Source of the DNA: Stenotrophomonas sp. MMGLT7
GTDB taxonomy: Bacteria > Pseudomonadota > Gammaproteobacteria > Xanthomonadales > Xanthomonadaceae
Direction: 5' to 3'
Length of the DNA stretch: 64,000 bases
Assembly: GCF_021168555.1 (NCBI RefSeq)
Contig: NZ_JAJOZS010000004.1
Span: 248,001 to 312,000, forward strand
The position numbers and the translations under genes were made by a program. Under the pieces are notes generated by a model. That model did not search any database, was not told where the DNA came from, and saw only the letters and a program-made list of their open reading frames with translations. How positions within the stretch are numbered: the first letter of the stretch is position 1; every line of letters begins with the position of its first letter. This document shows, one piece after another, positions 44,341 through 53,566 of this stretch.

Positions 44341-45741
44341 ATGACCGGCGCGCTGCACTTCGACCGCCGCACCGCCACCGCGCTGCTGGTGGCCGCGGTG
44401 TTCTTCATGGAGAACCTGGACGCCACCGTCATCACTACCTCGCTGCCGGCGATGGCACGCGATTTCGGCGTCGCGCCCGCGCACCTGTCGGTCGGCGTGT
44501 CGGCCTACCTGGTGGCGCTGACGATGTTCATCCCGATCAGCGGCTGGGCCGCCGACCGCTTCGGCGCGCGCCGCGTGTTCGCCTCGGCGATCGCCGTGTT
44601 CACCGCCGCCTCGCTGCTGTGCGCGGCCAGCGGCGAGCTGTGGAGCTTCACCGCCGCGCGCACCCTGCAGGGCATCGGCGGGGCGATGATGGTCCCGGTC
44701 GGGCGGCTGGTGGTGCTGCGCGACACCCCCAAGGAGGGCATCGTGCGCGCGGTCGCCATGCTCACCTGGCCGGCGCTGACCGCGCCGATACTCGGCCCGC
44801 TGGTGGGCGGCTGGATCAGCACGCACTGGAGCTGGCACTGGATATTCCTGCTCAACCTGCCGTTGGGCGCACTCGCGCTGGTCGCGGCCCTGGCGCTGCT
44901 GCGCGACGGCCCGCCGCAGCGCGCGTCCTTCGACCTGCCCGGCTTCCTGCTCAGCGGCCTCGGCTTCGGGCTGTTCATGGCCGGCATCGAGGCGGCCAGC
45001 CGCGCGGACATGCCGCACGCGCTGTCGTTCGGAACGATGATCGTCGGCGCGATGCTGCTGCTGGCCGCGGCGGCGCACCTGCATCGCGCGCCGCACCCGC
45101 TGTTCGGGCTGGCGCCGCTGGCGATCGCCACCTTCCGCGCCACCGCGGTCGGCGGCTCGCTGTTCCGTACCGCGATAGGCACCGCGCCCTTCCTGCTGCC
45201 GCTGATGTTCCAGATCGGCTTCGGCTGGAGCGCGGTACGCGCAGGCTCGCTGCTGCTGTGGCTGTTCGCCGGCAACCTGGCGATGAAGCCGGCCACGACG
45301 CGGATCATGAACCGCTTCGGCTTCCGTGCCGTGCTGGTCGGCAACGGGCTGCTGGTCGCGGCCGGTTTCGCCGCCTGCGCGCTGCTGAGCGCGGACACGC
45401 CCTACTGGCTGATCTGCGCACTGCTGTTCGTCACCGGCATGACCCGTTCGATGCAGTTCACCGCGCTCAACACCGTCGGCTTCGCCGATGTGCCGCAGGC
45501 GCAGATGCGCGATGCGACCACCTTGTTCTCGGTACTGCAGCAGATGAATGCAGGCATGGGCATCGCCGTCGGCGCACTGGCGCTGTCGGTGGCCGAATCC
45601 ATCCGCGGCACCGTGCCCGGCATGGTCGCGACCGGAGATTTCCACCTGGCCTTCGGCCTGATCGCGCTGATCGCGCTGCTGGCCGTCGTCGACAGCCTGC
45701 TGCTCCCGGCCGATGCCGGATCCGAAGTGCTCACGCGTTGA
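44341..45741 (+). CDS. DHA2-family MFS multidrug transporter (EmrB-like)
   Basis: A 466-residue MFS protein with about 14 spans. It has VFFMENLDATVITTSLPAMA (motif D1), SGWAADRFGARRVF and PILGPLVGGWISTHWSWHWI (motif C), as in proton-driven EmrB-type exporters. It is the last same-strand gene of the 35-46 kb cluster and may export the cluster's substrate or product. No membrane-fusion partner (EmrA) is adjacent. Confidence 0.88.
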   Translation: MTGALHFDRRTATALLVAAVFFMENLDATVITTSLPAMARDFGVAPAHLSVGVSAYLVALTMFIPISGWAADRFGARRVFASAIAVFTAASLLCAASGELWSFTAARTLQGIGGAMMVPVGRLVVLRDTPKEGIVRAVAMLTWPALTAPILGPLVGGWISTHWSWHWIFLLNLPLGALALVAALALLRDGPPQRASFDLPGFLLSGLGFGLFMAGIEAASRADMPHALSFGTMIVGAMLLLAAAAHLHRAPHPLFGLAPLAIATFRATAVGGSLFRTAIGTAPFLLPLMFQIGFGWSAVRAGSLLLWLFAGNLAMKPATTRIMNRFGFRAVLVGNGLLVAAGFAACALLSADTPYWLICALLFVTGMTRSMQFTALNTVGFADVPQAQMRDATTLFSVLQQMNAGMGIAVGALALSVAESIRGTVPGMVATGDFHLAFGLIALIALLAVVDSLLLPADAGSEVLTR

Positions 45742-45792
45742 TCGCCGCGTCGCCGGGATACCCGATGCCTGCGAGTGGACCAGGGCTGCCCG

Positions 45793-46020
45793 TCACGCTT
45801 CGTGCTTGGGCGGCCGCGCATGCCCGGTGAGGCGGTTCATCACCACCGAAACGATCTTCGCGGAGCCCGCTGCCCATAGCGCCACGAACGGCACCGCCTG
45901 CCAGGACCAGGTGGATGGGAACCTCGAGGCGATCGCCAATCCGACCGCTACGGAGGCGATGAGGCACGCGTTCGCGACCAGCAGTCTCCGTCCGTCAGTC
46001 ATGGCCATTGGCTTCTTCAT
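45793..46020 (-). CDS. Small two-span membrane protein, unknown
   Basis: A 75-residue protein with two hydrophobic helices (LLVANACLIASVAVGLAIA and AVPFVALWAAGSAKIVSVVM) and a basic tail. AAGGAG touches the first ATG (46020); the internal ATG at 46008 is 12 nt from it, so either start is possible. It is divergent from the mipA-like gene. I do not recognise a family. Confidence 0.5.
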   Translation of the reverse strand: MKKPMAMTDGRRLLVANACLIASVAVGLAIASRFPSTWSWQAVPFVALWAAGSAKIVSVVMNRLTGHARPPKHEA

Positions 46021-46073
46021 CTCCTTCGTCCCTGATCCGGACCACCCGCATCACGGCAACGGCAGCGTACGGC

Positions 46074-46091
46074 GTAAGTCGCCTGTAAGTC
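46074..46091 (+). promoter_or_regulatory. 11-bp-spaced direct repeat upstream of the mipA-like gene
   Basis: GTAAGTC occurs at 46074-46080 and 46085-46091, one helical turn apart (period 11). This is the usual geometry of OmpR/PhoB-family response-regulator sites. It lies 46 nt before the mipA-like ATG, and such a regulator gene lies 1 kb downstream, so it is a candidate target. Confidence 0.45.
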
Positions 46092-46136
46092 CAAGGCCAG
46101 CAGACTGGCGAGGCCCTTCCCCGACCAGGCCTCACC

Positions 46137-46937
46137 ATGCGCATACACGTTGCCGCAGCACTCTTTTTCTCGCCGGCCCTGGCGATCGCACAAACCGCCA
46201 CCAGCACCGGCGACATCCTGGCCAGGAGCGCCGACAACCGCTGGACACTCGGAGCGGCCGTCTCCGTGCGCGACAGCCCCTATGCCGGGGAGGGAACGCG
46301 CACGAGGCCGCTGCCGCTGCTCACCTACTCGGGAGAGCGGCTGTTCTGGAACGGGCTGTCCGGCGGCGTGCACGCAGTCAGGGGCGAGCGCTTCGGCCTG
46401 GACGTCATCCTGGCGGGCCGCTTCGACGGCTTCGATATCGACGATCTCGGACGCAGCGCGCTGATCCGCAACGGCCTGGATCCGGCACTGCTCGAGGATC
46501 GCGACGACGGGCTCGATGCCGGCCTGGCGTTGAGCTGGTTCGGCCGGGCCGGACAGCTGAAGCTGCATGCGCTGGCCGACATCACCGACGCCAGCGGCGG
46601 CCATGAGTTCGGTGCCGACTACGCCTATGCCATGCGCTGGGGCAGCACCACGATCGTGCCGGGCATCGGCGTGAGATGGATGTCGCGCGACCTCGTCCGG
46701 TACTACTACGGCATCCTGGAGGAGGAGGCCGCGCGCGGAGTCGCCGCCTACCGGCCCGGTTCCGCCGTGGTGCCGCAGGTCAGCATCGGCTTCTCGCGCT
46801 CCCTGGGCGAGAAGTGGAGGCTCGTCGGCGCCGTGGACTACCGGTTCCTGCCGGACGAGATCACCGACAGCCCGCTGATCGAGCCGGACACCAGCGGCGG
46901 CGCGGGGCTGCGCATCGGCCTCACCCGCGGCTTCTGA
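46137..46937 (+). CDS. MipA/OmpV family outer-membrane protein
   Basis: A 266-residue protein with signal peptide MRIHVAAALFFSPALAIAQ and the MipA/OmpV pattern: RWTLGAAVSVRDSPYAGEGT, LPLLTYSGERLFWNG, a tyrosine-rich VRYYYGI segment and the terminal GLRIGLTRGF ending in Phe, as beta-barrels do. Such genes often sit beside two-component systems, as here, and respond to envelope stress or antimicrobials. Confidence 0.85.
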   Translation: MRIHVAAALFFSPALAIAQTATSTGDILARSADNRWTLGAAVSVRDSPYAGEGTRTRPLPLLTYSGERLFWNGLSGGVHAVRGERFGLDVILAGRFDGFDIDDLGRSALIRNGLDPALLEDRDDGLDAGLALSWFGRAGQLKLHALADITDASGGHEFGADYAYAMRWGSTTIVPGIGVRWMSRDLVRYYYGILEEEAARGVAAYRPGSAVVPQVSIGFSRSLGEKWRLVGAVDYRFLPDEITDSPLIEPDTSGGAGLRIGLTRGF

Positions 46938-46955
46938 CCTGACATAGTGCTCCAG

Positions 46956-47112
46956 TGTCGCGACGACCATCGAATGCCGGCCCCATGCTTGCCCCGGCTC
47001 GCATCGCGGCATTGCAGGCCCTGCCGGGACAGCCAGTCCTGGCGGTGGTCCGCGCCTTGCGCTGCGAGACGAGGGCCGCACGAACGACCGGCATTTGACG
47101 GCTGTCGCGACA
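46956..47112. repeat. 157-bp segment bounded by 25-bp inverted repeats
   Basis: Left end 46956-46980 (TGTCGCGACGACCATCGAAT...) and right end 47088-47112 match in inverted orientation at 21 of 25 positions, including TGTCGCGAC and AATGCCGG. The interior (about 107 bp) has no gene. The layout is that of a MITE or mobile intergenic repeat in the promoter region of the response-regulator gene. Confidence 0.55.
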
Positions 47113-47126
47113 CCCAGGAACCCGCC

Positions 47127-47837
47127 ATGAAAAACAGCGCCCCCCTACCCCACAACCGCATCGCCCTGGTGGAGGACCATGCGCGCCTGGCCGCCCTGGT
47201 CGAGCGCGGCCTGGCCGCCTCCGGGATCGCCGTGGACCGCTACCAGACCCTGGAATCGGCGTGGCATGGCATTGCCGCACAGTCCTACGCGATCGCTGTC
47301 GTCGACCGCGGGCTTCCCGATGGCGATGGACTGGACCTCGTCAGGCGCCTTCGCAGCGCCGGCTGCCGGACGCCCTGCCTGATGCTGACCTCGCGCGACG
47401 CGCTGCACGACCGCGTCGACGGCCTGGACGCGGGCGCCGACGACTACCTGCCCAAGCCCTTCGCGCTGGAGGAGCTTTCGGCGCGGGTGCGCGCGCTCAT
47501 GCGCAGGCCGCCGGAAATACGCGACTCCCGGCTGATCCATGCAGGCCTGTGCGTCGACCCAGAGCAGGGCAGCATGGAATGCGGGGAAGAACGCGTCAGC
47601 CTGTCCACGGCCGAGCTGCAGATCATCATCTGCCTCGTCCGCGCCGCCGGCCGCACGGTGCGCCGCGAAGCCCTGGAACAGGCCGCCTGGGGTATTTCCG
47701 AGGCGGTCACGCCCAATGCCCTGGATGTCGCCATCCACCGCCTGCGCAAGAAGCTGGCGGCCATCGACTCCGGCCTGTTCCTCGTCAACCTGCGCAATCG
47801 CGGCTTCGCACTGCAGGTCTCCGATGCTGCCCAGTAG
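47127..47837 (+). CDS. OmpR-family response regulator (QseB/TctD-like)
   Basis: A 236-residue regulator with receiver domain (phospho-Asp60 in VVDRGLPDGDG, Lys in YLPKPF) and a winged-helix DNA-binding domain ending in VTPNALDVAIHRLRKKL and LRNRGFAL. Its end overlaps the sensor kinase gene by 14 nt. It likely controls the mipA-like gene upstream, whose leader has an 11-bp direct repeat. Confidence 0.92.
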   Translation: MKNSAPLPHNRIALVEDHARLAALVERGLAASGIAVDRYQTLESAWHGIAAQSYAIAVVDRGLPDGDGLDLVRRLRSAGCRTPCLMLTSRDALHDRVDGLDAGADDYLPKPFALEELSARVRALMRRPPEIRDSRLIHAGLCVDPEQGSMECGEERVSLSTAELQIIICLVRAAGRTVRREALEQAAWGISEAVTPNALDVAIHRLRKKLAAIDSGLFLVNLRNRGFALQVSDAAQ

Positions 47838-49194
47838 CCTGACCGCCCGCCTGATGGTCGCGGCATTCACCGGCCTGCTGGCGGCGACCGCGACCGGCCT
47901 CGGGCTCATGGCGCTGCAGGTCTGGCCGCTTTCGCCCGAGCGCATGCTGCGGGCGGAGTTGAGGGAGGAGATCGAGCACATCGGCGAGGGCCTGCGCATG
48001 CATGCGGACGGCCGCGCCGAGGTTCGCCTCAAGGACTACCTGGCCAATACCTACGACGCCATGCCCAAGGACGCGGCGTTCCAGGTCAGGGACGAGCACG
48101 GGCGCATCGTCGCGCAGAGCATCGCCGGTCCGGCGCTGCAGGCGTTGGCGGCGATGCCGGGGGACGGCCAGCTCATCCAGGTCCGCAGTGGCGGCACGGT
48201 CCTGCGGCTGCAGGCCAGCGAGGAGCAGCTGCTGCATGACGGGCGTCGCTACACGGTGCGCGTCGCGCGCAGCGACCGGCTCGTGACCACCCTCAAGGAC
48301 TACGCCGGCAAGCTGTACCTCCGGGCCGGCCTGGTCACCGGATTGCTGGCGCTGATCACCTTCGTGCTCGTCGTGTTCCTGACCGTACGGCGCATGGTGC
48401 GCCCGCTCTACCGCATCTCGGCCGTCGCCGCGCAGATCGGGCCGCGCAACCTCGGAACGCGGCTCGGGACGGACGGCCTGCCGGCCGAGCTCGTCCCGTT
48501 GATCCAGGCGTTCAATGCCGCGCTGGCCCGGCTCGAGAACGGGTACCGGGTACAGCAGGAGTTCCTGGCCTCCGCCGCCCACGAACTCAAGACCCCGCTG
48601 GCGCTGCTGCAGGCGGAGATCGAGCTGGGCGGGGCCGCGGACAAGGCGGTACTGCTGCGCGACACCGCGCTGATGGCGCGCCAGGTCCACCAGCTCCTGC
48701 AACTGGCCGAAGTCAGCGAGGGACACAACTACCAGTTCGCCAGCGTGGACCTGGCCGACGTCGTGACCGACGCGGCCCACTACCTGGAGAGGCTGGCCGG
48801 CCAGAAGTCGGTTCGCCTGGTCGTGGGATTCGAGGGAAACGCGGCGGCGGCGGTGGAAGCGGACGCCGCCGCGATCTTCGTCCTGGCCAAGAACCTGCTC
48901 GAAAACGCCATCCACCACAGCCCGCAGGGCGGCGAGGTCCGGGTCCGCCTGCGCGTGGACGGCTTCAGCGTCGAGGACGAAGGCCCGGGCGTTGCCGCGG
49001 ACGACCGCCCGCGCCTGTTCGAGCGCTTCTGGCGCGGGGCGCCAAGGGAGAGCGAGGGCGCCGGGCTCGGCCTGGCGATCTGCAAGGAGATATGCCAGGC
49101 GCATGGATGGAGCATCCATCTCGATGCCCGTCCCACGGCGACCGGCGCCTGTTTCGTCGTGACCGTCCCGCCCGGGCGCCTGCAGCGGCCATGA
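47824..49194 (+). CDS. Sensor histidine kinase (QseC-like)
   Basis: A 456-residue HisKA kinase: a first membrane helix, a periplasmic loop of about 130 residues, a second helix (about 163-185), HAMP, the phospho-acceptor His253 (SAAHELKTPLALL) and an HATPase domain with NLLENAIHHSP, DEGPGV and GAGLGLAI. It starts inside the regulator gene (14-nt overlap) and its stop overlaps a small ORF by 4 nt. Confidence 0.92.
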   Translation: MLPSSLTARLMVAAFTGLLAATATGLGLMALQVWPLSPERMLRAELREEIEHIGEGLRMHADGRAEVRLKDYLANTYDAMPKDAAFQVRDEHGRIVAQSIAGPALQALAAMPGDGQLIQVRSGGTVLRLQASEEQLLHDGRRYTVRVARSDRLVTTLKDYAGKLYLRAGLVTGLLALITFVLVVFLTVRRMVRPLYRISAVAAQIGPRNLGTRLGTDGLPAELVPLIQAFNAALARLENGYRVQQEFLASAAHELKTPLALLQAEIELGGAADKAVLLRDTALMARQVHQLLQLAEVSEGHNYQFASVDLADVVTDAAHYLERLAGQKSVRLVVGFEGNAAAAVEADAAAIFVLAKNLLENAIHHSPQGGEVRVRLRVDGFSVEDEGPGVAADDRPRLFERFWRGAPRESEGAGLGLAICKEICQAHGWSIHLDARPTATGACFVVTVPPGRLQRP

Positions 49195-49403
49195 CGATCG
49201 ACACCGACATGTCCCTGCAGGCCACCGTGCTGGCGATCGCCAGGACGCTGGTGAAGGACGAGGATGCCGCGCAGGCATGGTTCCGCGGCGATGCGATCGC
49301 CTCGTTCGACGGCATGACCGCGGCCGAGATGTTCGCGCAAGGCCAGGGCGGGAAGGTGCTGTGCTTCCTGCTGCGGGTGCTGGAACGGGAGAGCTGCTCG
49401 TGA
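49191..49403 (+). CDS. Small DUF2384-like (MbcA/ParS-type) protein coupled to the sensor kinase
   Basis: A 70-residue protein: MTIDTDMSLQATVLAIARTL, then AQAWFRGDAIASFDGMTAAE and KVLCFLLRVLERE. The A-W-F...F-D-G-x-T-A-x-E...V-x-x-F-L pattern is like the toxin-binding DUF2384 domain of Xre/MbcA/ParS antitoxins, without a DNA-binding half. The start overlaps the kinase stop (ATGA), so it is the third gene of the operon. No partner toxin is adjacent. The family call is tentative. Confidence 0.55.
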   Translation: MTIDTDMSLQATVLAIARTLVKDEDAAQAWFRGDAIASFDGMTAAEMFAQGQGGKVLCFLLRVLERESCS

Positions 49404-49939
49404 TCCGCATGCGCCTTACCACCTGATCGCTGCAGCCGATGGCCATGCGCGCGGCAGGTGAGCCCACTTCCCGTCGCTGCACCGACGCAGGCATGGGGCC
49501 GCGCAGTGGCGGTCCCGCGACCCTGGCCACACCGTCCCGGCAGCGGCACCGCCTCCCCACACATCAACGGCTTCGACAACATCGCCGGAACTCCGCTCCC
49601 TTCGTGATCACAAGGCCGGTTCGTTCGCAGACTCGCCGGCCCTTGTCTAGGTCAATACGGTCGCTGCCATCGTCGGCCACTGATCGTGCTCGCCCCGATC
49701 AAGCGCTTTGCACCTGCCTGAGCACCGATGGGCATCAATTGGGATTTCCTGGAAATCCGGCCTGGGGCCCAGCAGCCATCGAACTGGAGGGGTCGGCATA
49801 GCCAACCCGCTGTGCGGTGCTGTTGAGGTGCCTTCGCCGGACGCCGGATGCCGGGCGTGTGCCCTGCCCCCGCGGTCACCGGGGTGAACAATTTTCTCCA
49901 CCCGAACCTGATTTTCTGAGCCGGTCCGAACTGCTCGCA
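49404..49939. other. Intergenic stretch without a recognised gene
   Basis: These 536 nt lie between convergent genes. The frames present do not resemble known proteins. Visible structure is a 17-bp palindrome GGATTTCCTGGAAATCC (49742-49758) and an AT-richer piece near 49888-49920. The base composition is lower in GC than the flanks, so this may be degraded foreign DNA. Confidence 0.35.
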
Positions 49940-51514
49940 TCACCGCTCCCGGCGCTGCCTCCTGCGCCGACGCCAAAGCAAGAACGCGGCCAGCGGCAAT
50001 GCCACCAACGCTACGAGTGCGGCCAGCGCCGTTCCCCGGCCGATACCGAGCGCCGACAACAACAAATCGAACTTGCTTGTGGCAAACGCTGGCGGCGGTA
50101 CCTCCAGCACCGCATCGTCCATCGGACGGCCGGCGAGGAAGTCGGCGATATGCGCGGCAATGTCCGGATGACCGAGCCACAGCTCGTCGTCATGGCTTGC
50201 ACCGCGTACAAGCAGCTGCCTGCCGTCGCTGAAACCGGGCAGCAGCGCCTGCGCGTTCGCCGGCGGCGTGCGGCCGTCGAGCGTGCCGCTGACGAACAGT
50301 GCCGGCACCTCGCTATGCAACGGTGCACGGAATGCCTCGCCGAGATCGACGAGCCCGAGGCCCTCGCCAAGCATCGGGAACGGAAAGTTGATCGCATCGC
50401 CGAACAGGCTGTCGCACGCCTGCGCTTCGACCAGGGCACGCCGCTGCGGGCTCTGGCCGGATGCCGCCTCCATCGCCAGTGGCATGGCACGGAACTCGCC
50501 GATCTGCTCGCGCACCGCCAGCACGATCTCCGCCATCAGGCCGTAGTCGCCACGCTCGGCATCGCGCAGCGCCAATGGCAGGATCTGCTGGGTCGAACGC
50601 CGCCCGAGCGAGGCCGCGATCGCGAGCTGCGCGTCGTACTCGCCAATCGTCACCTGCCGGCCACCACGCATGAAGCTGCGGCCCCGGCCTGGCTGGCGGC
50701 GCAACGCCTCCAGCACGCGCCGGGCAGAACCGGCCAGGTCGTCGAATCCTTGGTCCTTGGCGACGGCGGCCAGCTCCGCCAGCAGGACATCGGCCGCCAG
50801 TGGCGACTTCAGCGTGTCGTCGGGTCCCTCGACACCGAGCAACACCACGCGGTCGATGCCCGTGCCATGCCGGCGGACGCTGGCCAGCGCCAGGTGAGTG
50901 CCGTAGCTCATGCCCCACAGGCTGATCCGTGGCACGCCCAGCGCGCGGCGCAGATGCTCGAGGTCGTCGGCGCTCTCGGCGGTGGTATAGGCGTCCAGGT
51001 CGATGCCTTCCTGCCGCCAGTGGGCGATGCAGCGGGCGGCCGTGGCGTGCAATGCGGCCAGCGCGGCGTCCCGCTCCAGCGGACGGGCGTCGTCGAAGCG
51101 CTGCACATGGGGGCATGGCGGCGACGGTTCCGACAGGCCGGTTCCGCGCTGGTCGAGCAGCAGCACGTCGGTCTCGCGCCGGACCCGGTCGAACACCGGC
51201 CAGCGCGGTCCGCGCGCGGTGCCGACCCCGGAGCCCCCGGGGCCGCCAGCCAGGTACACCACCGGCGCGGCGCGGCCATCGCCGCCCGTGGCCGGCAGCC
51301 GCACCACCCGCAGGCGCATGCCCGGGCCATCCGGCTCGCCGTGCCGGCGCGGCACCTCCAGGAAGGCGACCTCGGCGGCGATCGTGCCGTGGCGCTCGGT
51401 CTCGAACGCATAGGGCGCGAACCGCAACGGCGCCTGCACATCATTGGCCAGCGCAGGCGCCGCTGCGGCGATCGCCAGCCACATTGGCCCCAGCCGCGCG
51501 ACCGCCGAGAGCAT
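49940..51514 (-). CDS. Exported alpha/beta hydrolase (TAP-domain, prolyl-aminopeptidase-like) with C-terminal anchor
   Basis: A 524-residue hydrolase of the tripeptidyl/prolyl aminopeptidase group. It has a signal peptide (WLAIAAAAPALA), YLAGGPGGSG (HGGP-type oxyanion motif), LLLDQRGTGLSEPSPPCP, nucleophile GMSYG, an Asp in SGTLDGRTPP and a His in GASHDDELW. It ends in a membrane helix followed by about ten Arg/Gln residues, which suggests anchoring or a sorting tail. The start at 51514 is my choice; the N-terminus is not certain because no strong ribosome-binding site is seen. Confidence 0.85.
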   Translation of the reverse strand: MLSAVARLGPMWLAIAAAAPALANDVQAPLRFAPYAFETERHGTIAAEVAFLEVPRRHGEPDGPGMRLRVVRLPATGGDGRAAPVVYLAGGPGGSGVGTARGPRWPVFDRVRRETDVLLLDQRGTGLSEPSPPCPHVQRFDDARPLERDAALAALHATAARCIAHWRQEGIDLDAYTTAESADDLEHLRRALGVPRISLWGMSYGTHLALASVRRHGTGIDRVVLLGVEGPDDTLKSPLAADVLLAELAAVAKDQGFDDLAGSARRVLEALRRQPGRGRSFMRGGRQVTIGEYDAQLAIAASLGRRSTQQILPLALRDAERGDYGLMAEIVLAVREQIGEFRAMPLAMEAASGQSPQRRALVEAQACDSLFGDAINFPFPMLGEGLGLVDLGEAFRAPLHSEVPALFVSGTLDGRTPPANAQALLPGFSDGRQLLVRGASHDDELWLGHPDIAAHIADFLAGRPMDDAVLEVPPPAFATSKFDLLLSALGIGRGTALAALVALVALPLAAFLLWRRRRRQRRER

Positions 51515-51853
51515 CCGTTGGGACGGTCCTGCGCCGCCGGGCGGGATGTTGGACCTGTCGCCACGCCGGCACCGGCCCGGAGGCGGCGTGGGGGGGACGG
51601 CCGCCCGGGAAAGCGGGCTCAGGCGGTATAGACGAAACGGCAACATCGATACGGCGGACATGGTGGACTCCGGGCGGCAGGCAATGCGGGCGCTCCCGGC
51701 CTGGCGACCGCTCGGGATGCGACACGCGGCGGCGGGACGGTCCGCGCCACCGGCCGCCAGCATCTCCGCCGGCGCGGGGTCTCGGGCATCCCAGACCGCC
51801 GAACCGCTCTAACCGGCGGTCCAGCGTCTCCGTGCAGCCGATACGATGTCGGC

Positions 51854-53566
51854 ATGCCGATCGCGAGAACCCTGACCGCCCTTGCCGTGCTGCTGGCCGC
51901 ACTCTCCGCCTGGCTGATGGCTTCGTCGCGCGCCCCGGCAACGGTGCGCGTGCTGGCCGCGGAGATGGCGCCTGCCGCGATGGCTGCTTCCGCAGGCATG
52001 CCGGAACGGCCTCCAGGCCAGTTGGACTGGCGCCCGCTCGATCAACGCGTACTGGCGAACTGGCACGGCCCCTACTGGCTGCGCTGGCGACTGTCCGCGC
52101 CCACGACCAACGATGGCGACCGCGCGATGCGCCTGTCGCTGCGCGCCGCCAGCCAACCCTACTGGAACGGACGGCCACTGGCAGGCAATGGCATCGTGGG
52201 CCTTACCGCAGAAAAGGAACGGCCAGGCCTCGTCGACGTCGTCCGCGTGCTGCCGCCATCCTCTCGCGCCGGCACGGACGAACTGGCCGTGCTCGCCTCC
52301 AGCCACCACCAGGGGTTTCACCTCCATCATGCGGGCGCCGCCATCGAGGTGGCACCGGTCGAGGCGATCTACAGCCATCGCCTGCGACCCTGGCTGATCG
52401 CGGCCCTGGCCACGGGCGCGCTCGCGGCAGCATGGCTGTATTTCCTGGCCGTGCAGCGCGGCCGGCTGCGCACGCCCGGCGCGCCCCTGCTGCTGGCGCT
52501 CGGCGCAGTCGGCCTGGCGTTGCCGGTCGTCGAGGCCTGGCGCCCGCTGCTGGGATACGCCTATCCATGGCACGGCCCGCGCCTGCTCGCGCTGCTGGCC
52601 CTGCACCTGGCGGCTGCGGTCCTGCTGCCGGCCTACATTGCGCGCCGCTTCGGCGTCGTCGTGCCGGGCGGCGCGCGCATCGCCTACCTTGCGGTGCTCG
52701 CGGCGATAGCGGCCTTTCTGCCCAGCTTCGATGGCCGCTCGGCCGCCGTGCTCCTGCTGAGCCTGCTCGCCTCGGCCTGGCTGCTGCTGTGCGCCCGTGG
52801 CGAGCCCGATGAGCGCTGGCCGATGCTGATCCTGATGCTGGCCGGCGCACTGGCGATGCCGATCGCCGGCGGCGCGTTTCTCGACGGCCCGTACTTCCTG
52901 CTGCTGGCGGTGCTGATGGGCTTCCTGCTCCTGCGCCACGCCGCGCAGCTGCACGCGCTGGACCGGCACAACGCGACGCTGCGCGAAGAGCGCGCCCGCC
53001 TCTCATTGCAATTGCTGCAGCGGGGCATCCAGCCGCACTGGCTGATGAATACCCTGACCTGCCTGCAGGAACTGATCGAACAAGCGCCGCCGCGCGCCAG
53101 CCGTCTGGTCGAATCGCTGGCGGAACAGTTCGATCGCCTACGCGAGAGCAGCGCCCGCACGAGCGTTCCGCTGGAGGACGAACTGGCGCTGTGCCGCAAC
53201 CACCTGGACATCGTCGGCCTGGCGCTGGATCGTCCGATGCACTTCGAGGTCGAGACCGGCACCGAACGGACGCGACTGTCGCTGCCGCCCGGCGTCCTCC
53301 ACGCACAGGTCGAGAACGCACTGACCCACGCCGGTGCAGTTGCCTGCGCGCAGCGCCCGTTCCGCCTGCGCGTGTACCGCGAGGACGACCGGTGGATCCT
53401 GGAGCTGCGCAGCGCACGCGGGTCCGCGCCGCATCGCGGCCAAGGCACCGGCACGCGCTACATCGAGGCCAGCCTGGCCGCCGCCTGTCCCGGCGGCTGG
53501 CGATTCGTCCAGCACGCCGAAGGCGACGACTGGTACGGCCGGATCGAGCTGGCATGCGCATCCTGA
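51854..53566 (+). CDS. LytS-type sensor histidine kinase with degenerate ATP-binding boxes
   Basis: A 570-residue protein: N-terminal helix, a periplasmic beta-rich part (about 30-175), about seven membrane spans (about 180-370), then a His_kinase domain with IQPHWLMNTL (His395). The N-box HAQVENALTHAG is present, but the usual D-x-G-x-G box reads RSARGS and the G2 box GTGTRYI. It may therefore be a weak kinase or a phosphatase-type sensor. It overlaps the LytTR regulator gene by 13 nt. Confidence 0.82.
   Translation: MPIARTLTALAVLLAALSAWLMASSRAPATVRVLAAEMAPAAMAASAGMPERPPGQLDWRPLDQRVLANWHGPYWLRWRLSAPTTNDGDRAMRLSLRAASQPYWNGRPLAGNGIVGLTAEKERPGLVDVVRVLPPSSRAGTDELAVLASSHHQGFHLHHAGAAIEVAPVEAIYSHRLRPWLIAALATGALAAAWLYFLAVQRGRLRTPGAPLLLALGAVGLALPVVEAWRPLLGYAYPWHGPRLLALLALHLAAAVLLPAYIARRFGVVVPGGARIAYLAVLAAIAAFLPSFDGRSAAVLLLSLLASAWLLLCARGEPDERWPMLILMLAGALAMPIAGGAFLDGPYFLLLAVLMGFLLLRHAAQLHALDRHNATLREERARLSLQLLQRGIQPHWLMNTLTCLQELIEQAPPRASRLVESLAEQFDRLRESSARTSVPLEDELALCRNHLDIVGLALDRPMHFEVETGTERTRLSLPPGVLHAQVENALTHAGAVACAQRPFRLRVYREDDRWILELRSARGSAPHRGQGTGTRYIEASLAAACPGGWRFVQHAEGDDWYGRIELACAS

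Noticed and set aside
49647-50180. A possible minus-strand gene before the hydrolase
   Set aside because: It overlaps the hydrolase end, has no ribosome-binding site and matches nothing I recognise.
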